Of a stretch of 6,902 nt of DNA, positions 1-6,219 are shown in pieces. The position numbers and the translations under genes were made by a program. Origin of the DNA: Acidobacteriaceae bacterium (GTDB lineage Bacteria; Acidobacteriota; Terriglobia; Terriglobales; Acidobacteriaceae); NCBI GenBank assembly GCA_003152795.1, contig PMBA01000443.1:244-7145 (forward strand), read 5' to 3'. Each line of letters starts with the position of its first letter. The stretch's first letter is position 1. The notes beneath the pieces were generated by a model. That model searched no databases. It saw only the letters and a list, made by a program, of their open reading frames with translations, and was not told the origin of the DNA.

Positions 1-4
1 GGAA

Positions 5-48
5 CAAAAACAATGACTGGCCCAAAAACAATGACCGGCACAAAAACG
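5..48 (+). repeat. 18-bp tandem repeat at the hmgA start
   Basis: Positions 5-22 and 23-40 are near-identical 18-bp units (core CAAAAACAATGACYGGC), followed by a partial third unit CAAAAACG at 41-48. Because 18 is divisible by three, the repeat stays in frame and encodes [12 protein letters not shown]. Each full unit carries an ATG, so the duplication creates two alternative starts for hmgA, at 13 and 31. Seen directly in the sequence; any functional effect is inference. Confidence 0.85.
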
Positions 49-1371
49 AAGAACGCACGCGCCAACACGTCCGCGACCGAGTTGCGTTACCAGTCAGGGT
101 TCGGCAACGAATTTGCCAGCGAGGCGGTGGAAGGTGTATTGCCGCGAGGGCAGAATTCTCCCCAGAAAGTGGCGCATGGGTTGTACGCGGAACAACTGAG
201 CGGCACTGCGTTCACTGCGCCGCGCGGCGTCAATCGGCGGACCTGGCTCTATCGGATGCGTCCATCGGTGGCGCACAAGCCATTCGAACCCATCAGTCCG
301 GGAAAGCTGCGCAGCGCGCCGTTTGACGAGGTACCGGCACCGCCAAACCAGTTGCGTTGGACTCCGCTCCCAATTCCTTCCGAGCCAACCGATTTCGTCG
401 ACGGCCTGATCACCATGGCGGGCAATGGCAACACTCACGCTCATACCGGCGTTGCCATTCACATCTATGTCACCAACATCTCGATGACGGATCGGTTTTT
501 CTACAATGCCGACGCAGAGATGTTGATCGTGCCGCAAAAGGGACGCCTCCTGCTGCGCACGGAGATGGGTGTTCTCGAAGCTGCTCCCGGAGAGATTGCG
601 GTGATTCAACGCGGAATTCGTTTTCGGGTAGAGCTTCTTGAGAAGGCGGCGCGCGGGTACGTCTGCGAGAACTACGGCGCGCTGCTTCGTCTGCCCGATC
701 TCGGTCCGATTGGCGCGAACGGATTGGCGAACCCGCGCGACTTCCTCGCTCCCGTAGCTGCGTTTGAAGACCGGGAAGGCGATTACCGGATTGTGACCAA
801 GTTCCAGGGAAGACTCTGGGCGGCGGCCATCGATCACTCACCGCTGAACGTGGTTGCCTGGCACGGCAACTACGTGCCCTACAAATACGATCTGTCGAAC
901 TTCAATTGCATAAACACGGTGAGCTTCGACCATCCCGACCCGTCGATTTACACGGTCCTGACTTCGCCCTCGGAAATTCCCGGAACCGCCAACGTTGACT
1001 TCGTCATCTTCCCGCCGCGATGGATGGTCGCCGAGCATACGTTTCGTCCGCCCTGGTTTCATCGCAACTTCATGAACGAGTTCATGGGACTGATCCGCGG
1101 TGAATATGACGCCAAGGCGGAAGGATTCGTGCCCGGCGGCGCCAGCCTGCACAATTGCATGGCGGGTCACGGGCCCGACGCTGAGACCTTTGAGAAAGCC
1201 AGCAAGGCCGAACTGAAGCCGGTATATCTGGGCGACACCTTGGCATTCATGTTTGAGACCCGCCTGGTCTGCCAGCCTACGAAGTTTGCGCTGGAAACTT
1301 CCGAGCTCGATCATCAGTACTTCGAGTGCTGGCAGGGATTGCGGAAGAAGTTCAAGAGGTCGGGCAGTTAA
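13..1371 (+). CDS. hmgA: Homogentisate 1,2-dioxygenase
   Basis: Cytosolic non-haem Fe(II) dioxygenase (EC 1.13.11.5) that opens the ring of homogentisate to maleylacetoacetate in tyrosine/phenylalanine catabolism. The 452-residue product has the family N-terminal signature [13 protein letters not shown] (residues 26-38) and the C-terminal block [19 protein letters not shown]. By alignment from memory to the human enzyme, the iron ligands are His350, Glu356 and His386, and the proposed acid/base histidine is His307 in FDHPDPS; all are present. The length slightly exceeds the usual 430-445 because of an N-terminal extension built from an 18-bp tandem repeat. The ATG at 13 is preferred over the in-frame ATG at 31 because GGA lies at positions 1-3, but the frame is open to the window edge, so a start further upstream cannot be excluded. 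Ends in TAA 18 bp before fahA, so the two are probably co-transcribed. Family assignment is very secure; the exact start is less so. Confidence 0.97.
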   Translation: MTGPKTMTGTKTKNARANTSATELRYQSGFGNEFASEAVEGVLPRGQNSPQKVAHGLYAEQLSGTAFTAPRGVNRRTWLYRMRPSVAHKPFEPISPGKLRSAPFDEVPAPPNQLRWTPLPIPSEPTDFVDGLITMAGNGNTHAHTGVAIHIYVTNISMTDRFFYNADAEMLIVPQKGRLLLRTEMGVLEAAPGEIAVIQRGIRFRVELLEKAARGYVCENYGALLRLPDLGPIGANGLANPRDFLAPVAAFEDREGDYRIVTKFQGRLWAAAIDHSPLNVVAWHGNYVPYKYDLSNFNCINTVSFDHPDPSIYTVLTSPSEIPGTANVDFVIFPPRWMVAEHTFRPPWFHRNFMNEFMGLIRGEYDAKAEGFVPGGASLHNCMAGHGPDAETFEKASKAELKPVYLGDTLAFMFETRLVCQPTKFALETSELDHQYFECWQGLRKKFKRSGS

Positions 1372-1389
1372 TGCGATAAAACAGCCGCC

Positions 1390-2718
1390 ATGAAACCTGT
1401 TCTCGACCAGACCCACGACTCGAAAGCTCAAAGTTGGGTGGAATCCGCCAACCTTGCGGGCGCGGATTTTCCCATTCAGAACTTGCCCTTTGGAGTTTTT
1501 CGGCGCCATGCCGCCGCCGAGGCGAAAGTCGGAGTTGCCATCGGAGACCGCATCCTCGATCTCGATGGAATGCAAAATGAGGGCTTACTGGCGGAGCAGA
1601 GCGAGCGTCTGGCCGCAAACGCTTGCGCATTCGATTCCCTGAACCAACTGATGGCGCTCGGAGCGGGCCCGCGCCGCGCCCTGCGCCGTCGGATTCATGC
1701 CGCTTTGCATCGAGATGCGCCCGCCTCCGATCGGCAGTCCGCTTCGCGCCATCTCGTCGCGCAGGCGGATGTCGACATGCTTCTGCCCGCGGTTGTCCGC
1801 GACTACACAGATTTCTACGCATCGATCTTTCACGCTACCAACGTCGGAAAGTTGTTCCGCCCCGACAATCCGCTGCTGCCGAACTACAAGTACATCCCGA
1901 TTGGCTATCACGGCAGGGCGTCGTCGCTGGTTGTGACGGGAACGCCGATCCGGCGCCCTTGCGGCCAGACGCGCGAGGGCGACGCCGATCCCAAGTTCGG
2001 ACCGACTACGGCGCTCGATTACGAACTGGAACTGGGCTTCTTTGTCGGCGCTGGAAATCACCTCGGAGAACCCATCCCAATCGGCGCCGCGGAAGAACAC
2101 ATTTTCGGAGTCTGCCTGGTGAATGACTGGTCCGCGCGCGACATTCAAGCCTGGGAGTATCAGCCCCTCGGACCTTTTCTGGGGAAGAGTTTTGCGACTT
2201 CACTCTCACCCTGGGTGGTGACGATAGAAGCCCTGGCTCCGTTTCGCACGTCTGCATTCGCCCGCGCGCAAGGCGATCCCGCGCCGTTGCCTTACCTTTT
2301 CGACCAGAGCGATCAGGAACACGGTGGTCTCGACTTGTGGCTGGAAGTTTCTCTGTTGTCGCCTCGAATGCGCGAGGCCGGCATCGATCCCGTCGTTCTG
2401 GGCCGCAGCAACTTTCGCGACCTGTACTGGACCATGGCGCAGATGCTCGCCCATCACGCGAGCAATGGCTGCAATCTGCGCGCCGGCGATCTGCTGGCAA
2501 GCGGAACCGTATCGGGCGCGGACAAAACCGCGCGCGGTTGCCTGCTCGAGCTGACCTCGCGCGGCAAGGATCCGGTTACCCTCCCGACCGGAGAGCAGAG
2601 GAAATTTCTGCATGATGGAGACGAAATCATCCTCCAGGGATTTTGCGAACGAGACGGGTTCCGCCGCATCGGACTGGGCAGTTGCCGCGGGACGATCCTC
2701 CCCGCATCCGCGACCTGA
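1390..2718 (+). CDS. fahA: Fumarylacetoacetase
   Basis: Cytosolic hydrolase (EC 3.7.1.2) cleaving fumarylacetoacetate to fumarate and acetoacetate, the last step of the homogentisate pathway. The 442-residue product starts with a small SH3-like N-terminal domain (SWVESAN at 15-21, FPIQNLPFGVF at 27-37) followed by the FAH catalytic fold. By comparison with the mouse enzyme, the metal ligands correspond to Asp141 (in DYTDFY), Glu212 and Glu214 (in YELELG) and Asp246 (in NDWSARD). The catalytic base corresponds to His148, and Arg157, Lys266 and Thr270 match active-site residues. GYHGRASS (172-179) and ASGTVSG (370-376) are also conserved. The start at 1390 gives a 14-residue extension before SWVESAN. 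No Shine-Dalgarno is visible in the 18-bp gap after hmgA, so translation may depend on coupling or re-initiation. The stop is TGA. The function is certain from motifs and from its hmgA neighbour. Confidence 0.97.
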   Translation: MKPVLDQTHDSKAQSWVESANLAGADFPIQNLPFGVFRRHAAAEAKVGVAIGDRILDLDGMQNEGLLAEQSERLAANACAFDSLNQLMALGAGPRRALRRRIHAALHRDAPASDRQSASRHLVAQADVDMLLPAVVRDYTDFYASIFHATNVGKLFRPDNPLLPNYKYIPIGYHGRASSLVVTGTPIRRPCGQTREGDADPKFGPTTALDYELELGFFVGAGNHLGEPIPIGAAEEHIFGVCLVNDWSARDIQAWEYQPLGPFLGKSFATSLSPWVVTIEALAPFRTSAFARAQGDPAPLPYLFDQSDQEHGGLDLWLEVSLLSPRMREAGIDPVVLGRSNFRDLYWTMAQMLAHHASNGCNLRAGDLLASGTVSGADKTARGCLLELTSRGKDPVTLPTGEQRKFLHDGDEIILQGFCERDGFRRIGLGSCRGTILPASAT

Positions 2719-2789
2719 CAACTCCCCGCGCACCCGCCATTGACCGCGCCCGCCGTCTGGTAAGTGTCTTTCAGTGCCACGCCGCCGGT
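2719..2789. other. Convergent intergenic gap, no clear terminator
   Basis: These 71 bp separate the fahA stop from the stop of the minus-strand GH3 gene. I looked for a GC-rich hairpin followed by a T tract in either direction and found none convincing. Termination here may be factor-dependent. Confidence 0.6.
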
Positions 2790-5294
2790 TTATTTAGCCG
2801 ACCGTGCCATGGTTCCGGTGAGATCGATCTGCGCGGCCGAGTGTCCAACATAAATATTGAAATCGCCGGCGTCCGCGGTCCAGCCGTGCTTGCCGGTGTC
2901 GTAGTAGGAAAACGCTCTCCGGTCGAGCGTGACCGAAACGCGCCGGGTCTCGCCCGCACTCAGTTGCACCTTGGCGAATCCCTTCAGTTCCTTCACCGGA
3001 CGCGGGACGCTCGGGTGCGGTTCCCCTACATACACTTCGGCAACTTCAGCGCCGGCGCGACGACCCGTGTTGGTCACGTCGAAGCTGACCGTGACCACCT
3101 CGTCGCCTGCGGCGCGCGCCGGAGTGATAGAAAGATTTCCGTAGCCAAACGTCGTGTAGGAGAGCCCGAAACCAAACGGGAATAGCGGTTTTACTTCTGT
3201 CTTATCGAAATGCCGGTATCCCAGAAACAAGCCCTCGGCGTAAACAATCTTTTTCTCCGCGCCTTTCGGGTAATAGTTGTCGTGAACCGCATTGTCCTCC
3301 CAGCGGCGCTCGAAGCTAACGGGGAGCTTGCCGGATGGGCTGTATTCCCCGAACACCAACTCCGCCAGCGCAGTGCCACCTTCCTGCCCGGGATACCACG
3401 CCTGAAAGAGCGCGGGTACGCGATCCAGCCAGCGGGTCATGTCCACAGCGCCGCCGGACGTAACCACGACAATGACATTCTTATTTACTGCGGCAAGCTG
3501 TTGGATCAGTTCATCCTGTGCGAGAGGAAGCTGGAAGGTGCGGTCGGCGCCTTCGCTTTCACTGCCGGGATCGAACCCCGCCGCGACCACAACCGCGTCG
3601 GAACGTGACGCCAGCGTCCGCGCTTCTGCGCTCACCAATGTCTCCGGACGGACAATGCCGAACCTCACGCTCGGGTCGCCCCAATTGTGAATCAGGAAAT
3701 ATTCGAACCGGATCTTGTGCGCGCCCGCCGCCAGTTGCATGCGGACTTGGCTGACCAGGGTCCCGGCGCGGTCCCAGTTATCGGTGACCAGTTTGTCGTC
3801 CACGTATAACCTGACGCCGCCTTCCTCCCCCGGACCCTGCACAAAGATCACATGGTCCCCCGGGGCACTGGGGGTGAAATACCCCGTCCAGCGCGCCGAC
3901 ACGCCCGTCTGGTTCACGCCGCCCAGACCGCGCTCGAAGTTGACGTGCTGATCCGTGCGGCGCACGGCAGGCTCCCCGCTCAAGTTTGAGTGATTGAATA
4001 TCTCCGCGCTCAAGCCCGCCTGCTTCCCGCCCTCGTCGCTGCTGAAAGAAGTAGCGTCCGCCATCTCGCCGAAAGACGGAATCCCGCGCTCGTAATACAC
4101 CTTGGCATTGCTTCCCAGGTAGCTGGCGATGCCTTCCAGGTAGCTCACCGCGGCGAAGGGACTCACGCCTGCGCTGCCTCCGCCCACCGCCTGTGCGGGA
4201 TACGCATCCGGCCCGATCACGGCGATGGACGTGATCTTAGTTTTGTCCAGGGGCAGTAGATTGCCTTCGTTCTTGAGCAGCACCATGCCCGAACGCGCCG
4301 CCTCCAGCGCGGCCTTTCGGCCCAGCATGTTCAGCAGCGGGATGGACAGATCGGTCTGCTCACGCTCGAGCCATCCGAATCGAATGGCGGTTCGCAGAAT
4401 TCGCCGGACTTTGTCGTCGATCGTCGCTTCGCTGACCTGGCCCGACTTCACCGCCGGTAGCAACGTGGCGCGATTCATGAATTTGCCCGACGGCATTTCC
4501 AGATCGAGCCCGCCGTTGGCCGCAGCCACGCCGTCGTAGGTGGCATCCCAGTCGGACATCATGATGCCGTCGAAGCCCCACTCCTTCTTGGCAACATCAT
4601 TATTCAGAAAGCCGTTCTGCGTCGCGTGCTGGCCGTTGATGAAGTTGTAGGAATCCATGATCGCGCCCACATGCGCTTCCTTCACCGCCGCTTCGAAAGT
4701 GGGCAGATAGATCTCGCGCATCGTGCGCTCGTCGATAATGGAGTCGGCGTCATGGCGCAGAAATTCCTGGTTGTTTCCCATGTAGTGCTTGATAGTCGCG
4801 CTCACGCCCTCGTTCTGCATGCCCTTGATATAAGCGACGGCGGTGCGCGATGCCAGAAAGGGATCCTCGCCAAAATACTCGAAATTCCTGCCGCACATGG
4901 GCGCGCGAGAGATGTTGACTCCCGGTCCCAGCATGAAGTGGACGCCGCGGGCGCGGGCGTCCTGGCCGATAACCGCTCCAATTCGCTGGGCAAGTTCCGG
5001 ATCCCAGGTCGCAGCCAGTCCGACGCCGCCAAAAGTCGTCGCGGGGCCGTAGTTGCGCACCCCGACCGGCCCGTCCGACATCTTCAGCGCGGGCAGCCCA
5101 ATGTGCTTGATCTCGCGGATGTAAAAATCGTTCACGCCGCTGATGAGATCGATCTTCTCTTCGAGCGAGAGTTGCTTGAGCATCGACTCGGCGCGGGCTT
5201 CGATGGCGGGAGTGGTGGCAGACGGCGCCTGTGACCAGGCGTCGAAAACAATGACGTTCACCAGAATCAATAGGAGTGCCAGCTTGTTCTTCAC
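2790..5294 (-). CDS. Exported GH3 beta-glucosidase with PA14 domain
   Basis: Family 3 glycoside hydrolase, most likely a beta-glucosidase (EC 3.2.1.21) acting on plant or fungal oligosaccharides outside the cytoplasm. Numbering from the GTG at 5294 gives 834 residues. Residues 1-23 form a signal peptide (MKNK, hydrophobic core, probable cleavage after SQA). The GH3 barrel follows, with DGPVG (Asp74), GRNFEYFGEDP (135-145), IKHY (168-171) and MSDW with the predicted nucleophile Asp248. The alpha/beta sandwich domain starts near 337 and is interrupted at about 427-550 by a PA14-like insertion (ARWTGYFTP, RLYVDDKLV). It resumes with ESEGADR (579-585), which should hold the acid/base glutamate. 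FPFGFGLSYTTF (705-716) and an Fn3-like domain (about 735-820) end the protein. PA14 in this position is known from yeast and bacterial GH3 enzymes and shapes the substrate pocket. A longer TTG start at 5300 abuts the GGAGG and is unlikely. Sugar specificity (glucose versus xylose and others) cannot be read from the sequence. Confidence 0.95.
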   Translation of the reverse strand: MKNKLALLLILVNVIVFDAWSQAPSATTPAIEARAESMLKQLSLEEKIDLISGVNDFYIREIKHIGLPALKMSDGPVGVRNYGPATTFGGVGLAATWDPELAQRIGAVIGQDARARGVHFMLGPGVNISRAPMCGRNFEYFGEDPFLASRTAVAYIKGMQNEGVSATIKHYMGNNQEFLRHDADSIIDERTMREIYLPTFEAAVKEAHVGAIMDSYNFINGQHATQNGFLNNDVAKKEWGFDGIMMSDWDATYDGVAAANGGLDLEMPSGKFMNRATLLPAVKSGQVSEATIDDKVRRILRTAIRFGWLEREQTDLSIPLLNMLGRKAALEAARSGMVLLKNEGNLLPLDKTKITSIAVIGPDAYPAQAVGGGSAGVSPFAAVSYLEGIASYLGSNAKVYYERGIPSFGEMADATSFSSDEGGKQAGLSAEIFNHSNLSGEPAVRRTDQHVNFERGLGGVNQTGVSARWTGYFTPSAPGDHVIFVQGPGEEGGVRLYVDDKLVTDNWDRAGTLVSQVRMQLAAGAHKIRFEYFLIHNWGDPSVRFGIVRPETLVSAEARTLASRSDAVVVAAGFDPGSESEGADRTFQLPLAQDELIQQLAAVNKNVIVVVTSGGAVDMTRWLDRVPALFQAWYPGQEGGTALAELVFGEYSPSGKLPVSFERRWEDNAVHDNYYPKGAEKKIVYAEGLFLGYRHFDKTEVKPLFPFGFGLSYTTFGYGNLSITPARAAGDEVVTVSFDVTNTGRRAGAEVAEVYVGEPHPSVPRPVKELKGFAKVQLSAGETRRVSVTLDRRAFSYYDTGKHGWTADAGDFNIYVGHSAAQIDLTGTMARSAK

Positions 5295-5300
5295 GATCAA

Positions 5301-5305
5301 CCTCC
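5301..5305 (-). promoter_or_regulatory. Shine-Dalgarno deciding the GH3 start
   Basis: On the minus strand GGAGG is followed by TTGATC and then GTG. The six-base spacing to the GTG at 5294 is ideal, whereas the in-frame TTG at 5300 touches the GGAGG with no spacer. The GTG start also gives a cleaner signal peptide beginning MKNK. Confidence 0.8.
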
Positions 5306-5371
5306 AGAGTCGGTCACTTGCGTATCAGAAAAATGGGATCGCGCCGCAAATCCTGGTGCAATGGATAAAAC

Positions 5372-5393
5372 GTGCGCGGAAGGTGCGCGGAAG
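5372..5393. repeat. Perfect tandem 11-bp repeat
   Basis: GTGCGCGGAAG occurs twice head to tail (5372-5382 and 5383-5393) upstream of the GH3 gene. The core GCGCGGAAG occurs a third time at 5451-5459, inside the nested inverted repeat. The 11-bp period is about one helical turn, as in some direct-repeat operators, but a replication-slippage duplication is equally possible. Confidence 0.7.
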
Positions 5394-5397
5394 GAAA

Positions 5398-5406
5398 AGA
5401 ATAGCA
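5398..5406 (-). promoter_or_regulatory. Possible extended -10 for the GH3 gene
   Basis: The minus strand reads TGCTATTCT, which is a TGn extension plus a 4/6 match to TATAAT. No good -35 hexamer lies 16-18 bp upstream. The predicted start point would be near 5391, giving an untranslated leader of about 97 nt that begins at the 11-bp tandem repeat. This is a weak call. Confidence 0.25.
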
Positions 5407-5437
5407 CTTCCACCGGTCTGGAGGCAGTGCGCCGCAG

Positions 5438-5483
5438 GCGGTCGCGGTTAGCGCGGAAGTCCGCGCTTGCTCCCGGCGACCGC
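5438..5483. repeat. Nested inverted repeat downstream of sodC
   Basis: Outer arms GCGGTCGC (5438-5445) and GCGACCGC (5476-5483) are exact 8-bp complements. Inside them AGCGCGGA (5450-5457) and TCCGCGCT (5460-5467) form a second 8-bp inverted repeat around AG. The structure starts about 28 nt past the sodC stop on the minus strand. It could act as a 3' hairpin for the sodC transcript, but there is no T tract, so it is not a canonical intrinsic terminator. Confidence 0.6.
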
Positions 5484-5511
5484 ACGAAAGCCCGGCTAGT
5501 GAGGAACGTCT

Positions 5512-6021
5512 CTATTTCGTAATTGCGCCGCAGGCGATGCGATCGCCGGCGTTGCCCGTGGGGTCGGTCTTCTGATCGTCGGCCTTGGCGTGCACCACGA
5601 TCGCCGTACCTCCGTTGCTGTACAGCGAATGGCTGTCGCTGCCGAGGGTCACGTCTTTACTCTCCACTTTGAAATGCGCCTTGCCGTCCGCGCCCACCGT
5701 GAAGTTGGCATTATCGCCGGCGTGATGGCCTTCCGGATTCTCCAGCCCATGCTTCTTGGCATCGGGATTGAAGTGGCCGCCCGCCGATTTGAAGTCCGGG
5801 GCCTCGCACTTCGCGTTCTGATGAAAGTGGATGGCGTGTTCGCCGGGAGGCAGATTCTCGAAATTGAGTTCCATCCCGATTCCCGCGCCCGACTCCCACA
5901 GAATCGCGGAGCCCACAATCTTGCCTTGTGCATCCTTGAGTTGAACCAGAATCTTAGCCGAACTCGCCGATGCGAGCGCAATCACCAGCAGTGCGAGGAG
6001 CAGCAAACGATGGGTTTTCAT
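5512..6021 (-). CDS. sodC: Periplasmic Cu/Zn superoxide dismutase
   Basis: Converts superoxide to oxygen and hydrogen peroxide (EC 1.15.1.1) outside the cytoplasm. The 169-residue product has a signal peptide (residues 1-22, cleavage probably after SSA, no lipobox cysteine). By alignment from memory to human SOD1, the copper ligands are His65 and His67 (in HAIHFH), bridging His83 (in GGHFNP) and His144 (in VVHAKADD). The zinc ligands are His83, His91, His100 and Asp103 (in HHAGD). The disulfide pair Cys72/Cys164 and the electrostatic arginine Arg161 are also present, so the enzyme should be active. The reading frame stays open upstream to 6066, but the ATG at 6021 starts the signal peptide cleanly. 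There is no Shine-Dalgarno before it, while TATAAT ends 6 nt upstream, which suggests a leaderless transcript. It is a single-gene unit divergent from the FKBP gene. Confidence 0.96.
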   Translation of the reverse strand: MKTHRLLLLALLVIALASASSAKILVQLKDAQGKIVGSAILWESGAGIGMELNFENLPPGEHAIHFHQNAKCEAPDFKSAGGHFNPDAKKHGLENPEGHHAGDNANFTVGADGKAHFKVESKDVTLGSDSHSLYSNGGTAIVVHAKADDQKTDPTGNAGDRIACGAITK

Positions 6022-6027
6022 GGAGGG

Positions 6028-6033
6028 ATTATA
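6028..6033 (-). promoter_or_regulatory. sodC -10 box adjacent to the start codon
   Basis: The minus strand reads TATAAT CCCTCC ATG: a perfect consensus -10 hexamer, 6 nt, then the sodC ATG. Transcription would start at or next to the A of ATG. The expected -35 position (about 6051-6056) reads GAGCGG and is poor. An A/T tract at 6065-6074 lies about 44-53 bp upstream of the predicted start, where an UP element would sit. Confidence 0.55.
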
Positions 6034-6038
6034 GCGAA

Positions 6039-6173
6039 ATGCGGGAGCAGCCGCTCCAGGCGCCAAAAAAATAAGCCGCGAGCTGCGAGCTGCGGGCTGC
6101 GAGCAAACCGGTTTACCGGTTTACCGAAGCTCGTGGCCCGTAGCTCGTAGCTCGCAGCTCCGCGCTCCCGCAT
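6039..6173. repeat. 135-bp intergenic element with 10-bp inverted ends
   Basis: ATGCGGGAGC (6039-6048) and GCTCCCGCAT (6164-6173) are perfect 10-bp inverted repeats. They flank the heptad-repeat hairpin asymmetrically, with 25 nt inside the left end and 4 nt inside the right. The left end can also pair locally (GGAGC 6044-6048 with GCTCC 6053-6057, loop AGCC). No target-site duplication is visible just outside. This resembles a small non-coding repeat element, but copy number cannot be judged from one window. Confidence 0.5.
6074..6159 (+). repeat. Heptad-repeat long hairpin
   Basis: Arm 6074-6104 pairs with 6129-6159 over 31 positions: 26 Watson-Crick pairs, four G-U pairs and one C/A mismatch (6077/6156). 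Positions 6078-6104 with 6129-6155 form 27 consecutive pairs. The left arm is a heptad repeat (GAGCTGC at 6080-6086 and 6087-6093, then GGGCTGC, then GAGC). The right arm is its diverged complement (GTGGCCC, GTAGCTC twice, GCAGCTC). The 24-nt loop is itself a tandem repeat, with ACCGGTTT at 6107-6114 and 6115-6122 and then ACCG. All four G-U positions are pairable only in plus-strand RNA; on the minus strand they become C/A mismatches. Confidence 0.85.
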
Positions 6174-6204
6174 CGCCTCAGGTCTGGCGCAGAATGCGGC
6201 TCAA

Positions 6205-6213
6205 TGTGACAAT
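6205..6213 (+). promoter_or_regulatory. Possible extended -10 for the FKBP gene
   Basis: TGTGACAAT is a TGn extension followed by GACAAT, a 4/6 match to TATAAT. It ends exactly 6 nt before the ATG at 6220, the same geometry as at sodC. No -35 match is seen 17-18 bp upstream. The only Shine-Dalgarno-like bases are TAGG at 6213-6216, just 3 nt from the ATG, so this is a tentative leaderless start. Confidence 0.35.
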
Positions 6214-6219
6214 AGGTAT

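Noticed and set aside
94..1575. Two long abutting minus-strand reading frames (94-837 and 838-1575) opposite hmgA and the start of fahA
   Set aside because: They lie antisense to well-conserved genes, resemble no family I know, and are the expected by-product of strong third-position GC bias.
2643..3185. Plus-strand frame running from the end of fahA into the GH3 gene
   Set aside because: It overlaps the conserved C-termini of two real genes on opposite strands, and its translation is compositionally arbitrary.
4626..5234. A 202-codon plus-strand frame opposite the GH3 gene
   Set aside because: It is a complementary-frame shadow of the GH3 catalytic domain, with no ribosome-binding site or recognisable domain.
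6022..6066. A 15-residue N-terminal extension of SodC starting at 6066
   Set aside because: It would put a Pro/Ala-rich stretch before a complete signal peptide and run through the TATAAT box; the ATG at 6021 fits better.
6043..6071. GC hairpin followed by an A tract as an intrinsic terminator
   Set aside because: On the plus strand the tract is A rather than T, and on the minus strand the T tract precedes the hairpin, so neither orientation makes a terminator.
6022..6074. GGAGGG (6022-6027) followed by an 11-codon plus-strand frame starting at ATG 6039
   Set aside because: The 11-nt spacing is long, the ATG is part of the 10-bp inverted repeat, and GGAGGG overlaps the sodC start region, so chance is the simplest explanation.
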